The notes under the pieces were generated by a model. It was not told where the DNA came from, searched no databases, and saw only the letters and a program-made list of their open reading frames with translations. From an uncultured Collinsella sp. (GTDB lineage: Bacteria > Actinomycetota > Coriobacteriia > Coriobacteriales > Coriobacteriaceae), in the NCBI GenBank assembly GCA_900541175.1, contig UQIT01000005.1, positions 34,944 to 98,943 on the forward strand: a stretch of 64,000 nt of DNA, in the 5' to 3' direction. Position 1 is the stretch's first letter. Each line of letters begins with the position of its first letter. Positions 30,130-37,219 of this stretch are shown in pieces. The translations under genes and the position numbers were made by a program.

Positions 30130-31383
30130 ATGGAAAGACGCGAACATACATACGGTTATGAGGATGCCACGGGCGTCACGCCGCCTCCCTGGACGGGTCC
30201 GGCGGTGGGCCTCATGGACCTCGATGCGTTTTTTGCGAGCGTGGAGATGCTCGATCATCCCGAATGGCGCGGAAAACCGCTCATCGTGGGCGGAGACGCC
30301 GATTCGCGTGGCGTCGTGTCCACGTGTTCGTATGAGGCACGTCGCTTTGGCGTGCACTCTGCCATGGCCTCGGCCGAGGCGCGGCGCTTGTGCCCGCAAG
30401 CCATTTGGACGCACGGGCACTTTGATCGCTACCGCGAGGTGAGCGCGCAGGTCATGGCGATTCTCGCCGACGAGACCCCGCGCGTTGAGCGCGTATCCAT
30501 CGATGAGGCCTTTATCGATATCACACCGGGTCGCTTTGCGCCCGAAGACCCGCTACTGGTTGCGCAGCGTATAAGCGACCGCGTGGCAGCGCTGGGTGTG
30601 ACCTGCTCCATTGGCGTGGGCTGCAACAAGACGGTCGCAAAGATCGCAAGCGAGCGGGACAAGCCGTTTGGGCTGACCATCGTGCGCCCCGGAACCGAGC
30701 AGCGCTTTTTGGCCGCGCTGCCGGTATCTGCCATGAGCGGCATAGGGCGCTCGGCCGAGGAGCGACTGCTCCGCATGCGCATCTACACCCTCGGCGAGCT
30801 TTCGCGCGCGCCTGAGTCCACACTGGCCTCTATTTTTGGCGTCAACGGCGAACGCATGCGCCAGCGTGCGCTGGGACTCGAAATCTCCGAAGTCACGAGC
30901 CTCGATGAAGAGCGAGAGGTCAAGTCGGTCAGCAATGAACGCACCTTTGCTAAAGATCTGACTGAGCGTGGGGATATTGAGGCGGCAATTGCGCTGTTGG
31001 GAGAGTCAGTGGGACGCCGCCTGCGCCGTCAGGGGCTGACGGGTGCCACGGTAACGCTCAAGCTTAAGTATTCGTATGGCAGCGGGCGTACGGCACAGCG
31101 CCGGCTGCCTCATCCGACCGACGATGAGAACATCTTCGTGGCGGTTGCACTCGAACTGCTCGACAACATCTGGCAGGAAGGCATGCATGTTCGCTTAGCG
31201 GGCATCGGCATGAGCGACTTCGACCACCAAGGCGGCATCCAGACCGACCTGTTCTGCGAGATCGATGACCGCGGAGCCCAATCCAGCGACCGCCGCGACC
31301 TCTCCGTCGCCATCGACGCCGTCCGAGACAAGTTCGGCGACACCGCCCTATCCTTCGGCCGCCAATCCCGCTTCAACGATTAG
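30130..31383 (+). CDS. dinB: DNA polymerase IV (Y-family translesion polymerase)
   Basis: DinB copies past DNA lesions with low fidelity. In the 417-residue protein the metal ligands are D30 (LMDLDAFFA) and D124/E125 (SIDEAF); F35 would be the steric gate. The little-finger domain covers about 265-380. The protein has a ~25-residue N-terminal lead before the palm, so a later start is conceivable, but ATG 30130 matches the -10 placement. No canonical LexA box was seen. It is convergent with the transposase. Confidence 0.96.
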   Translation: MERREHTYGYEDATGVTPPPWTGPAVGLMDLDAFFASVEMLDHPEWRGKPLIVGGDADSRGVVSTCSYEARRFGVHSAMASAEARRLCPQAIWTHGHFDRYREVSAQVMAILADETPRVERVSIDEAFIDITPGRFAPEDPLLVAQRISDRVAALGVTCSIGVGCNKTVAKIASERDKPFGLTIVRPGTEQRFLAALPVSAMSGIGRSAEERLLRMRIYTLGELSRAPESTLASIFGVNGERMRQRALGLEISEVTSLDEEREVKSVSNERTFAKDLTERGDIEAAIALLGESVGRRLRRQGLTGATVTLKLKYSYGSGRTAQRRLPHPTDDENIFVAVALELLDNIWQEGMHVRLAGIGMSDFDHQGGIQTDLFCEIDDRGAQSSDRRDLSVAIDAVRDKFGDTALSFGRQSRFND

Positions 31384-31416
31384 TCCCTAAGGCAAAAAGA
31401 AAGCCGGGCAGCTGCG

Positions 31417-31452
31417 AATGATTATTCTAGGACGGGGATTTTTTAATCATTT
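31417..31452. repeat. REP-like palindrome, left side of the RAYT gene
   Basis: AATGATTA and TAATCATT form 8-bp arms around a G-rich asymmetric centre containing CTAGGACGGGGAT. It lies just beyond the 3' end of the transposase and is an inverted, diverged copy of the element at 32303-32338. Confidence 0.8.
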
Positions 31453-31458
31453 GGAGCG

Positions 31459-32199
31459 TCATTTCGCCCTTTGAATGATATTGGTCCCAATTCCCGTCAG
31501 ACGCGAAATCTGGTCAATCGTAAACCCCCGATGCCTCAACACTGCCAGAAGACGATTTCGCTCTGATTTCGGCAAAGTTTTAAGCTGATAAGGCTCATGC
31601 GGAGCCAAAAGAGCCCGGGCAACTTCCAGCGCATCCATATCGGAGATATGCTTACCTTCGGGCATAAAATAGGGATTAGGCTTGCCGTCGGTACTCGAAA
31701 GATAAAACGCTTCCGTACCCCCAAACAGATTGAGAATACCTTCACAATCACAAATTTCGGGATGAGAGAAATACTCATGGAAGCTGCTCCAGCGATACAG
31801 AGGAGCAGAAGAAATACCTGCTTTTGCAGGATTGTCGTGTATGTATCGGACGCAACGGAGCAGCTGTTTGTCGTCAGAAATGATCACACTCTTGAATCGT
31901 TCCTGGAACACCGGTCCGCGGCGGCCGGTTTTTTGATTGAAGTGTTTCGCATATGCCGTATCAATCGCATGCATAGCAACGCTCATCTGATTATCGAGAT
32001 CATCAAATAGCAGGTGAACATGATTGTCCATGAGGCACCAGGCAAGAAGACGAATATGAGCGGACGTAAATCGTCTGTTCAATAGATTGAGAAAATAAAG
32101 GCGATCGTCATCGTCTTCGAAGATCAGCTGGCCAGCACAGCCCTTGAGCATGACGTGATAATGGCCGAGTTCGGACAACGCACGGGCAACACGAGTCAT
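31459..32199 (-). CDS. REP-associated tyrosine transposase (Y1/IS200-like, RAYT)
   Basis: RAYTs are single-copy relatives of IS200/IS605 transposases that nick single-stranded hairpins through a Tyr. The 246-residue protein has the HUH motif NHVHLL (H60, H62), the candidate nucleophile Y83 in AYAKHFNQKTGRRGPVFQ, and RYIHDNPAKAG at 118-128. A C-terminal helix-turn-helix (about 215-246) may read the repeat. ATG 32199 follows GGGAGG; 35 upstream codons lack support. It is flanked by inverted palindromes, and further copies lie at 57.9 kb. Its AT-richer codons differ from its neighbours, suggesting acquisition. Confidence 0.9.
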   Translation of the reverse strand: MTRVARALSELGHYHVMLKGCAGQLIFEDDDDRLYFLNLLNRRFTSAHIRLLAWCLMDNHVHLLFDDLDNQMSVAMHAIDTAYAKHFNQKTGRRGPVFQERFKSVIISDDKQLLRCVRYIHDNPAKAGISSAPLYRWSSFHEYFSHPEICDCEGILNLFGGTEAFYLSSTDGKPNPYFMPEGKHISDMDALEVARALLAPHEPYQLKTLPKSERNRLLAVLRHRGFTIDQISRLTGIGTNIIQRAK

Positions 32200-32254
32200 C
32201 GAAACCCTCCCTTCCAAGGATGCAGTAGTCACAGCATACAAAAGGAAAGGAAGA

Positions 32255-32292
32255 AAAGGGCCGAACCGCCCAACAAAGGTGAGCGGTTCGGC
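32255..32292 (-). terminator. intrinsic terminator of the obg-to-rsfS operon
   Basis: A perfect 10-bp stem (32260-32269 with 32283-32292), read on the minus strand, is followed by CCTTTTC. It lies between the right palindrome and the transposase, and would end transcription from rsfS. Confidence 0.8.
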
Positions 32293-32302
32293 AAACGGTA
32301 GC

Positions 32303-32338
32303 AATGATTATTTTATCCCCGTCCCAGAAAAATCATTT
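32303..32338. repeat. REP-like palindrome, right side of the RAYT gene
   Basis: AATGATT/AATCATT arms enclose a C-rich centre with ATCCCCGTCCCAG, the reverse complement of the G-rich core at 31417-31452. It overlaps the last bases of rsfS (stop codon 32337-32339), so the element abuts that gene exactly. Confidence 0.82.
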
Positions 32339-32792
32339 AGAGGAGGTCGAGGGGAAGCTGGGGGGCGTCTCCCCAGAGTTTCTCGAGGCGGTAGAAGTCG
32401 CGGGCTTCGGGAGTGAAGACGTGGACGACAACCGAACCGTAGTCCATGAGCATCCAGGTCTTCTGCTCGCGACCCTCGATGGAGAACGGGTGCTCGCCGC
32501 AAGCCTCGGCGACCTTCTCCTCGATCTCGTCGACGATAGAATCGACCTGGCGGTTATTGGTACCGGTGGCAAGCACAAAGTAGTCGCATACGTCGGAAAG
32601 CTCGGTCAGGTCGAGCACCTGAACGTCCTCGCCCTTCTTGTCGTAGGCGGCCTGCGCGGCGGCGCGGGCGACATCCTCGGCGGCGACACCGCTCGCGGAC
32701 AGCGAGGCGGCAGTGCGGTCGGACGTGGCGGCGAAGCTCTTGTGCTCCACATGTTCAAGAATCTGCTCGTCGGTCATGGTCTCGTCGGCCAT
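32337..32792 (-). CDS. rsfS: ribosomal silencing factor RsfS
   Basis: RsfS binds L14 and blocks subunit joining when nutrients are low. The 151-residue protein has about 40 variable N-terminal residues and then the conserved domain with DLTELSDVCDYFVLATG, RQVDSIVDEIEE and WMLMDYGSVVVHVF. The stop codon overlaps the right REP-like palindrome, so the last few residues may have been altered when that element arrived. It is last in obg-nadD-yqeK-rsfS. Confidence 0.95.
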   Translation of the reverse strand: MADETMTDEQILEHVEHKSFAATSDRTAASLSASGVAAEDVARAAAQAAYDKKGEDVQVLDLTELSDVCDYFVLATGTNNRQVDSIVDEIEEKVAEACGEHPFSIEGREQKTWMLMDYGSVVVHVFTPEARDFYRLEKLWGDAPQLPLDLL

Positions 32793-32819
32793 GGAATACC
32801 TCTTTCTAGACAGCCCGAG

Positions 32820-33428
32820 CTAGCGCAGCTGGGCGTAATGGTTGTAAATCGTAATAGCCGTGGGATAAAGATAGCGCCCGGACTGGATCACATAGACCAG
32901 ACCCTGCGCAAAACAGGAGAAGAACAACTCATCGAGCGTCGACTCCCCCACCATCTTGCGCAGCGCATGGGCATAATCGCCGTGGCGGTTGGGTTCGATG
33001 GCATCAGCCACAAAGACCACCATATCGAGCGGCGTCATGTCGCAAGCGCCCACGGTGTGACGGTCGACAGCCTGAAAGACCGCCGGCGACAGCTCGGGAA
33101 AAAGCTGCGGAAGCTCATAGGCGGCAACAGGGCCATGCAAAAGCGGCGTCGCGGCGGAAGGAGAGCCGGCAATCTTAATGCCGTAATGCAGAGCGCGCGT
33201 GACCAGCTCGTCGTCGGAGAGCACTTTGTCCCAGTCATGGATCAGGCCGGCGGCAGCGGCATCAAAGCGGTCAACGCCGTAGACCTCGGCCAGATGAAGT
33301 GCGGTCTCGGCAACACCCAGCGAATGCACATAGCGCTTGCGCTTATCCTTCATGCGAACATCGAGCAGCTCTTGAATGCGCTTGAGCAGCGCGCGCTCAT
33401 CGCCCTCAAACTGATCCTCTACCGACAA
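32820..33428 (-). CDS. yqeK: YqeK-like HD-domain hydrolase
   Basis: YqeK proteins are HD-domain enzymes that split diadenosine tetraphosphate symmetrically. H35 (YVHSLGVA), H64-D65 (LIHDWDK) and the later HGPVAAYE and DRHTVG segments fit the metal site. The usual LHDIAK appears as IHDWDK. The start is TTG 33428 after the nadD stop. The conserved order nadD-yqeK-rsfS supports the call. Confidence 0.92.
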   Translation of the reverse strand: MSVEDQFEGDERALLKRIQELLDVRMKDKRKRYVHSLGVAETALHLAEVYGVDRFDAAAAGLIHDWDKVLSDDELVTRALHYGIKIAGSPSAATPLLHGPVAAYELPQLFPELSPAVFQAVDRHTVGACDMTPLDMVVFVADAIEPNRHGDYAHALRKMVGESTLDELFFSCFAQGLVYVIQSGRYLYPTAITIYNHYAQLR

Positions 33429-33440
33429 CGTAGACCCCCA

Positions 33441-34118
33441 TCACTCAAAATCTTCTTGGCCCAAATCGGCATATAGCCTGCGTTTGCGAATGTAGCCGAG
33501 CACGGACTCGCTCGTAAGATAGCGCACGCTCATGCCGCGGGCAACTCGCTTACGAATGTTCGTCGAGCTGATCGCCAGCGCCGGAATCTGAATATAGCGC
33601 ACGTCGAACGGCAGCCCCGACTCTTTGATTCGGGCACGCGCCGTATCGATATCAAAACCCGGTCGCGTCGCCGCAATAAAGGTAGCAAGCTCAGCGATTC
33701 GTTCGGCATCATGCCAGGTCACAATATCGATAATCGCGTCGGCGCCCGTAATAAAGTAGAGCTTTACCTGCGGCGGGTAAAAGTCGCGAAGGGCATGAAG
33801 CGTATCGGCCGTGTAGGTTACGCCCGGACGGTCGATCTCGAACCGACTCGCCAAAAAGGCCGGGTTCGCGGCGGTGGCGAGGACCGTCATGGCATAACGG
33901 TCCTCAGCAGGCGTCACCGGCTTGTCAAGCTTAAAAGCAGGAGAGCCCGCCGGCATAAAGAGCACAGCGTCCAAGTCGAGCGACTCGCGCGCCTGCTCGG
34001 CAGTCACCAGGTGCCCGTAATGGATGGGATCAAAGGTGCCACCCATAATGCCGAGCCTAAACTCCTGCCCGTCCTCTAGAGGAAGCTCGGGCAGACCGAT
34101 TCCACCGCGCAGCGACAT
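33441..34118 (-). CDS. nadD: nicotinate-nucleotide adenylyltransferase
   Basis: NadD adenylates nicotinate mononucleotide to NaAD in NAD synthesis. GIMGGTFDPIHYGHL (about 23-37) is the nucleotidyltransferase signature and ISSTNIRKR the second one. The ATG at 34118 gives about 20 residues before the core; a shorter start is possible. It begins three bases after obg. Confidence 0.96.
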   Translation of the reverse strand: MSLRGGIGLPELPLEDGQEFRLGIMGGTFDPIHYGHLVTAEQARESLDLDAVLFMPAGSPAFKLDKPVTPAEDRYAMTVLATAANPAFLASRFEIDRPGVTYTADTLHALRDFYPPQVKLYFITGADAIIDIVTWHDAERIAELATFIAATRPGFDIDTARARIKESGLPFDVRYIQIPALAISSTNIRKRVARGMSVRYLTSESVLGYIRKRRLYADLGQEDFE

Positions 34119-34121
34119 GGC

Positions 34122-35588
34122 CTACTCGCCCTCCGAGGTCTCGGCATCGCCCGCGGCATCCGCCGCATCGACAACCTCGACGCCCTCATCCGCAGCATCA
34201 GCCACGTCAATGGCTTCAACGGCAACGTCCTCGCCAGCATCCTCGAGCTCTTCGTACTCCGAGAAGTCCTCAGCGCCCTCAAAGTCAAAGGCGCGCTGAC
34301 AAATGCGGACCTCGTCGCCCGCACGGCAACCGGCCTTCTCGAGCGCGTCGTCAACACCCATACGCGCAAACTTATGCTGCAGGTAAATGACGGCTTCCTC
34401 GTTTTCCCAGTCGGTCTGGATGACCATACGCTCAATGGCACGACCGACCACGCGGAAGGCACCGGGCTCTTCCTGAACAATGCGGAAACGCTTCTCACGC
34501 TGCAGGCGACGGCGCTCCCACTCATCGTCGCGCAGAACGACCGGCTCATCCGAGACGGCCAACTCGGCGCGCAGCTTAGCCACCTGCTCGCCCACGGCAA
34601 GCATCAGCGTATTGAGGCCGGCGCCCGTCACGGCAGACACGGCAAAGAACATATGTCCATCGTCGAGCGCTGCGCGCTTGAGGTCGGCAATCTTGTCGGC
34701 CGTGCCCGGCGCATCGCACTTGTTGGCAACGACGATCTGCGGACGCTCCGAAAGCTCGGCGCCATACTGCTCGAGCTCGCGGTTGATGATGTGGTAATCC
34801 TCGACCGGATCGCGATCCTCAAAACCACCCGTCATGTCGACGACGTGCATGATCAGGGCCGTACGCTCAATGTGGCGCAAGAACTGGTGACCCAGGCCCT
34901 TACCCTCGCTCGCGCCTTCGATAAGACCGGGGACGTCAGCAACGACGTAAGAATATTCGCCGGCACGCACCATGCCGAGGTTCGGCACGAGCGTGGTAAA
35001 CGGGTAGTCGGCGATCTTGGGGCGGGCGGCACTCATGCGCGCGATGAGAGATGACTTACCCACCGAGGGGAAGCCCACGAGCGCGGCATCGGCCATGAGC
35101 TTCATCTCGAGCTCAATCCAGTGCTCCTCGGCCGGCTCGCCCAGCTGGGCGAACGCGGGCGCGCGGCGCACCGACGTCACAAAGTGCGTATTGCCGAGAC
35201 CACCGGCGCCACCAGGGGCCACGACAACGCGCTCGCCATCATGCACCAGATCGGCAATCTCGAACATCGGGGTCTGCGTCTCGGGGTCGAGCTCGCGCAC
35301 CACGGTACCCATAGGGACCTTGAGAATCAGGTCCTCGCCGCTCTTACCGTTACGACGGGCACCCTGCCCGTGCGTGCCGCGCTCGGCGCGGAAGTGATGC
35401 TTAAAGCGGTAATCGATCAGCGAAGACAGCTGAGCATCGGCCTGGATGACGACATTGCCGCCACGACCGCCGTCGCCGCCATCGGGGCCGCCCTTGGGGA
35501 CAAATGCCTCGCGCCTAAACGACATGCATCCGGCTCCGCCGTCGCCGCCGCACACGTTAATGCGGCTGATATCGGTGAACTGTGACAA
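34122..35588 (-). CDS. obg: Obg/CgtA GTPase
   Basis: Obg is an essential ribosome-associated GTPase. The 488-residue protein has the Gly-rich Obg fold (1-158), the G domain with GFPSVGKSS at 172-180 and DVPGLIEGA, then an OCT domain (about 345-430) as in Gram-positives. An acidic tail of about 50 Asp/Glu/Ala residues ends the protein. It starts with TTG eight bases after AGGAGG. Confidence 0.97.
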   Translation of the reverse strand: MSQFTDISRINVCGGDGGAGCMSFRREAFVPKGGPDGGDGGRGGNVVIQADAQLSSLIDYRFKHHFRAERGTHGQGARRNGKSGEDLILKVPMGTVVRELDPETQTPMFEIADLVHDGERVVVAPGGAGGLGNTHFVTSVRRAPAFAQLGEPAEEHWIELEMKLMADAALVGFPSVGKSSLIARMSAARPKIADYPFTTLVPNLGMVRAGEYSYVVADVPGLIEGASEGKGLGHQFLRHIERTALIMHVVDMTGGFEDRDPVEDYHIINRELEQYGAELSERPQIVVANKCDAPGTADKIADLKRAALDDGHMFFAVSAVTGAGLNTLMLAVGEQVAKLRAELAVSDEPVVLRDDEWERRRLQREKRFRIVQEEPGAFRVVGRAIERMVIQTDWENEEAVIYLQHKFARMGVDDALEKAGCRAGDEVRICQRAFDFEGAEDFSEYEELEDAGEDVAVEAIDVADAADEGVEVVDAADAAGDAETSEGE

Positions 35589-35604
35589 CAGAATCGCCTC
35601 CTAC

Positions 35605-35648
35605 AAAAAAGAGGGAGACCCTTGAATCCTAAAACTCAAGTGCCTCCC
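35605..35648 (-). terminator. terminator/attenuator between rpmA and obg
   Basis: An interrupted stem (35613-35617 with 35644-35648 and 35621-35625 with 35636-35640), read on the minus strand, is followed by CTTTTTT. It probably lowers obg expression relative to the ribosomal proteins. Confidence 0.65.
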
Positions 35649-35673
35649 ACATATGTGCTCTATGAAGGGTGAA

Positions 35674-35931
35674 TTACGCGTTCGCGAGCGGGCGTACGCT
35701 GACCCTGTGCTTGATACCCTTGTGGAACTCAACGGTACCGTCGACCAGCGCGAACAGCGTGTCGTCCTTACCACGGCCAACGTTCTCACCCGGGTGGATG
35801 TGCGTGCCGTGCTGACGGACGAGAATCGTGCCCGTGGTTACCGTCTGGCCGGCATAGCGCTTCGTGCCAAGGCGCTGACCGCGGGAGTCACGGCCATTAC
35901 GGGAGGAACCGAGTCCTTTTTTGTGTGCCAT
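35674..35931 (-). CDS. rpmA: 50S ribosomal protein L27
   Basis: L27 reaches the peptidyl-transferase centre. The 85-residue protein begins MAHKKGLGSSRNGRDS, the mature form without the cleavable N-terminal extension of Firmicutes. In agreement, no Prp (YsxB) protease gene is present between rplU and rpmA. It follows rplU by 33 bases. Confidence 0.98.
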   Translation of the reverse strand: MAHKKGLGSSRNGRDSRGQRLGTKRYAGQTVTTGTILVRQHGTHIHPGENVGRGKDDTLFALVDGTVEFHKGIKHRVSVRPLANA

Positions 35932-35964
35932 TGTGTATACCTACTCTTTCGTTACGAGTGTAAT

Positions 35965-36339
35965 CTACTCGGCGACGGGAGCCTCGGCAACAGCCTCAGC
36001 CTCTGCCTTGACAGCCTTCTTGGCGCGGGAGGTAGCCTGGACCTTCACGATCTTCAGCTTGGTGAGCTGCTGACGGTGACCCTTCAGACGACGATAGCGC
36101 TTACGCTTGTGGAACTTGAAGACCAGCTGCTTCTCGCCCTTGAACTGCTCAACGATCTGAGCGGTAACCTTGGCCTTGGCCAGCTTGTCGGGATCGGTGA
36201 CGATCTTCTTACCATCGTTGAGGAAGATAACCGGCAGGGTGACCTTGTCGCCCTCATTGCCCTCGATCTTCTCGACGGTGATGACATCGTCGGTGGCGAC
36301 CTTGTACTGCTTGCCGCCCGTGTTAACGATTGCGTACAT
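35965..36339 (-). CDS. rplU: 50S ribosomal protein L21
   Basis: L21 binds 23S rRNA. From ATG 36339 (GAAGGG upstream) it has 124 residues: MYAIVNTGGKQYKV, then FKFHKRKRYRRLKGHRQ, then an Ala/Glu/Lys tail of about 22 residues beyond the usual ~102. It is first in rplU-rpmA-(obg). Confidence 0.97.
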   Translation of the reverse strand: MYAIVNTGGKQYKVATDDVITVEKIEGNEGDKVTLPVIFLNDGKKIVTDPDKLAKAKVTAQIVEQFKGEKQLVFKFHKRKRYRRLKGHRQQLTKLKIVKVQATSRAKKAVKAEAEAVAEAPVAE

Positions 36340-36381
36340 GTTTACTTGCCCTTCATGCATCAGTTAGTGCAACAGCCGAAT

Positions 36382-36410
36382 ATAGTAGCAGGCGAAAATA
36401 ACCCCGTCAA
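36382..36410 (-). promoter_or_regulatory. promoter of rplU-rpmA
   Basis: On the minus strand, TTGACG (36405-36410) is 17 bp from TACTAT (36382-36387), with TGC just before the -10. The -35 overlaps the end of the upstream gene. This is among the best promoters in the window. Confidence 0.8.
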
Positions 36411-37219
36411 CGAGTATGTGGAGCAAATCCACAAGTTCGCACAGGTATGGGGCTGACGAGTCGGCCCTCGTCGTCCTCGCATGCTTGATTCTGACGCTCG
36501 ACATCGTAGGAGCAGATGGTCACGAGGTCTTGCATACCGGTGGAAACAATAGGTGCATCCACGCCCGGGGTCAAGCCCTGCAACAAAACATCAGCAGCAG
36601 AAAGCAAAATTTCCGGACGCATGGAGCCCTCGTTGTCGGCATGAGTGTCGAGCATGAGCACCAAATGGTCCGGGCGCTCCCCCGCCGTGAGCTCATAGCC
36701 CACGAGCGTGTGATCCAAATCCAAGCGCTTGCTCTTTTTTCCGCGCGCGTAGTCGATGCCATGGCCCGCGCGCAGCGTGTCGATCGCACGATGCACCTCG
36801 TCGACGCTTACGGGCGCCTCGGGGTCCAGATGCAGGTCGATGCGATACGACAGGCGCGTGAGCTGCGCCGTCAACGCCGGCGTGCGCACGTCGATGTACG
36901 CCGCCTCGATGGGCGCCAGATCGGCCGGAGACGCCGCAGCCAGGCGCCCAAACGCCTCGTCGAGCGCCACGAACTCGGTCATAAACAGGTCATACCACTC
37001 ACATGTCGACGACGTACCCACCGGTAGCGCCGAAGAGAAGCCCACGCGCATGTGCGGAGAGAAGCCCTGCGTGACGGCATAGGGAAGTCCCGCACGGCGC
37101 ACGATGCGCTCAATGGTATGGATCACTTCGAGATGGCCCAGGTACTTAAGGCGATCGCGCTTGCCATAGCGAACACGAAGCCTAAAGAGCGAGGGGTTGT
37201 CGGTCAGGCGCTCACTCAT
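36407..37219 (-). CDS. DUF2344 / TIGR03936 radical-SAM-linked protein
   Basis: The 270-residue protein belongs to a family found beside, or fused to, the TIGR03960 radical SAM protein; its start overlaps that gene by ATGA. The family N-terminus RLRVRYGKRDRLKYLGHLE and AVTQGFSPHMRVGFSSALPVG are evident. Function is unknown; a role in RNA or ribosome metabolism is suggested only by the constant company of rplU-rpmA and, elsewhere, RNase E/G. Confidence 0.88.
   Translation of the reverse strand: MSERLTDNPSLFRLRVRYGKRDRLKYLGHLEVIHTIERIVRRAGLPYAVTQGFSPHMRVGFSSALPVGTSSTCEWYDLFMTEFVALDEAFGRLAAASPADLAPIEAAYIDVRTPALTAQLTRLSYRIDLHLDPEAPVSVDEVHRAIDTLRAGHGIDYARGKKSKRLDLDHTLVGYELTAGERPDHLVLMLDTHADNEGSMRPEILLSAADVLLQGLTPGVDAPIVSTGMQDLVTICSYDVERQNQACEDDEGRLVSPIPVRTCGFAPHTR

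Noticed and set aside
30130..30165. CGAAC followed by GGTT near the dinB start as a LexA box
   Set aside because: The half-sites are eight bases apart rather than four and lie inside the coding sequence, so this is not a convincing SOS operator.
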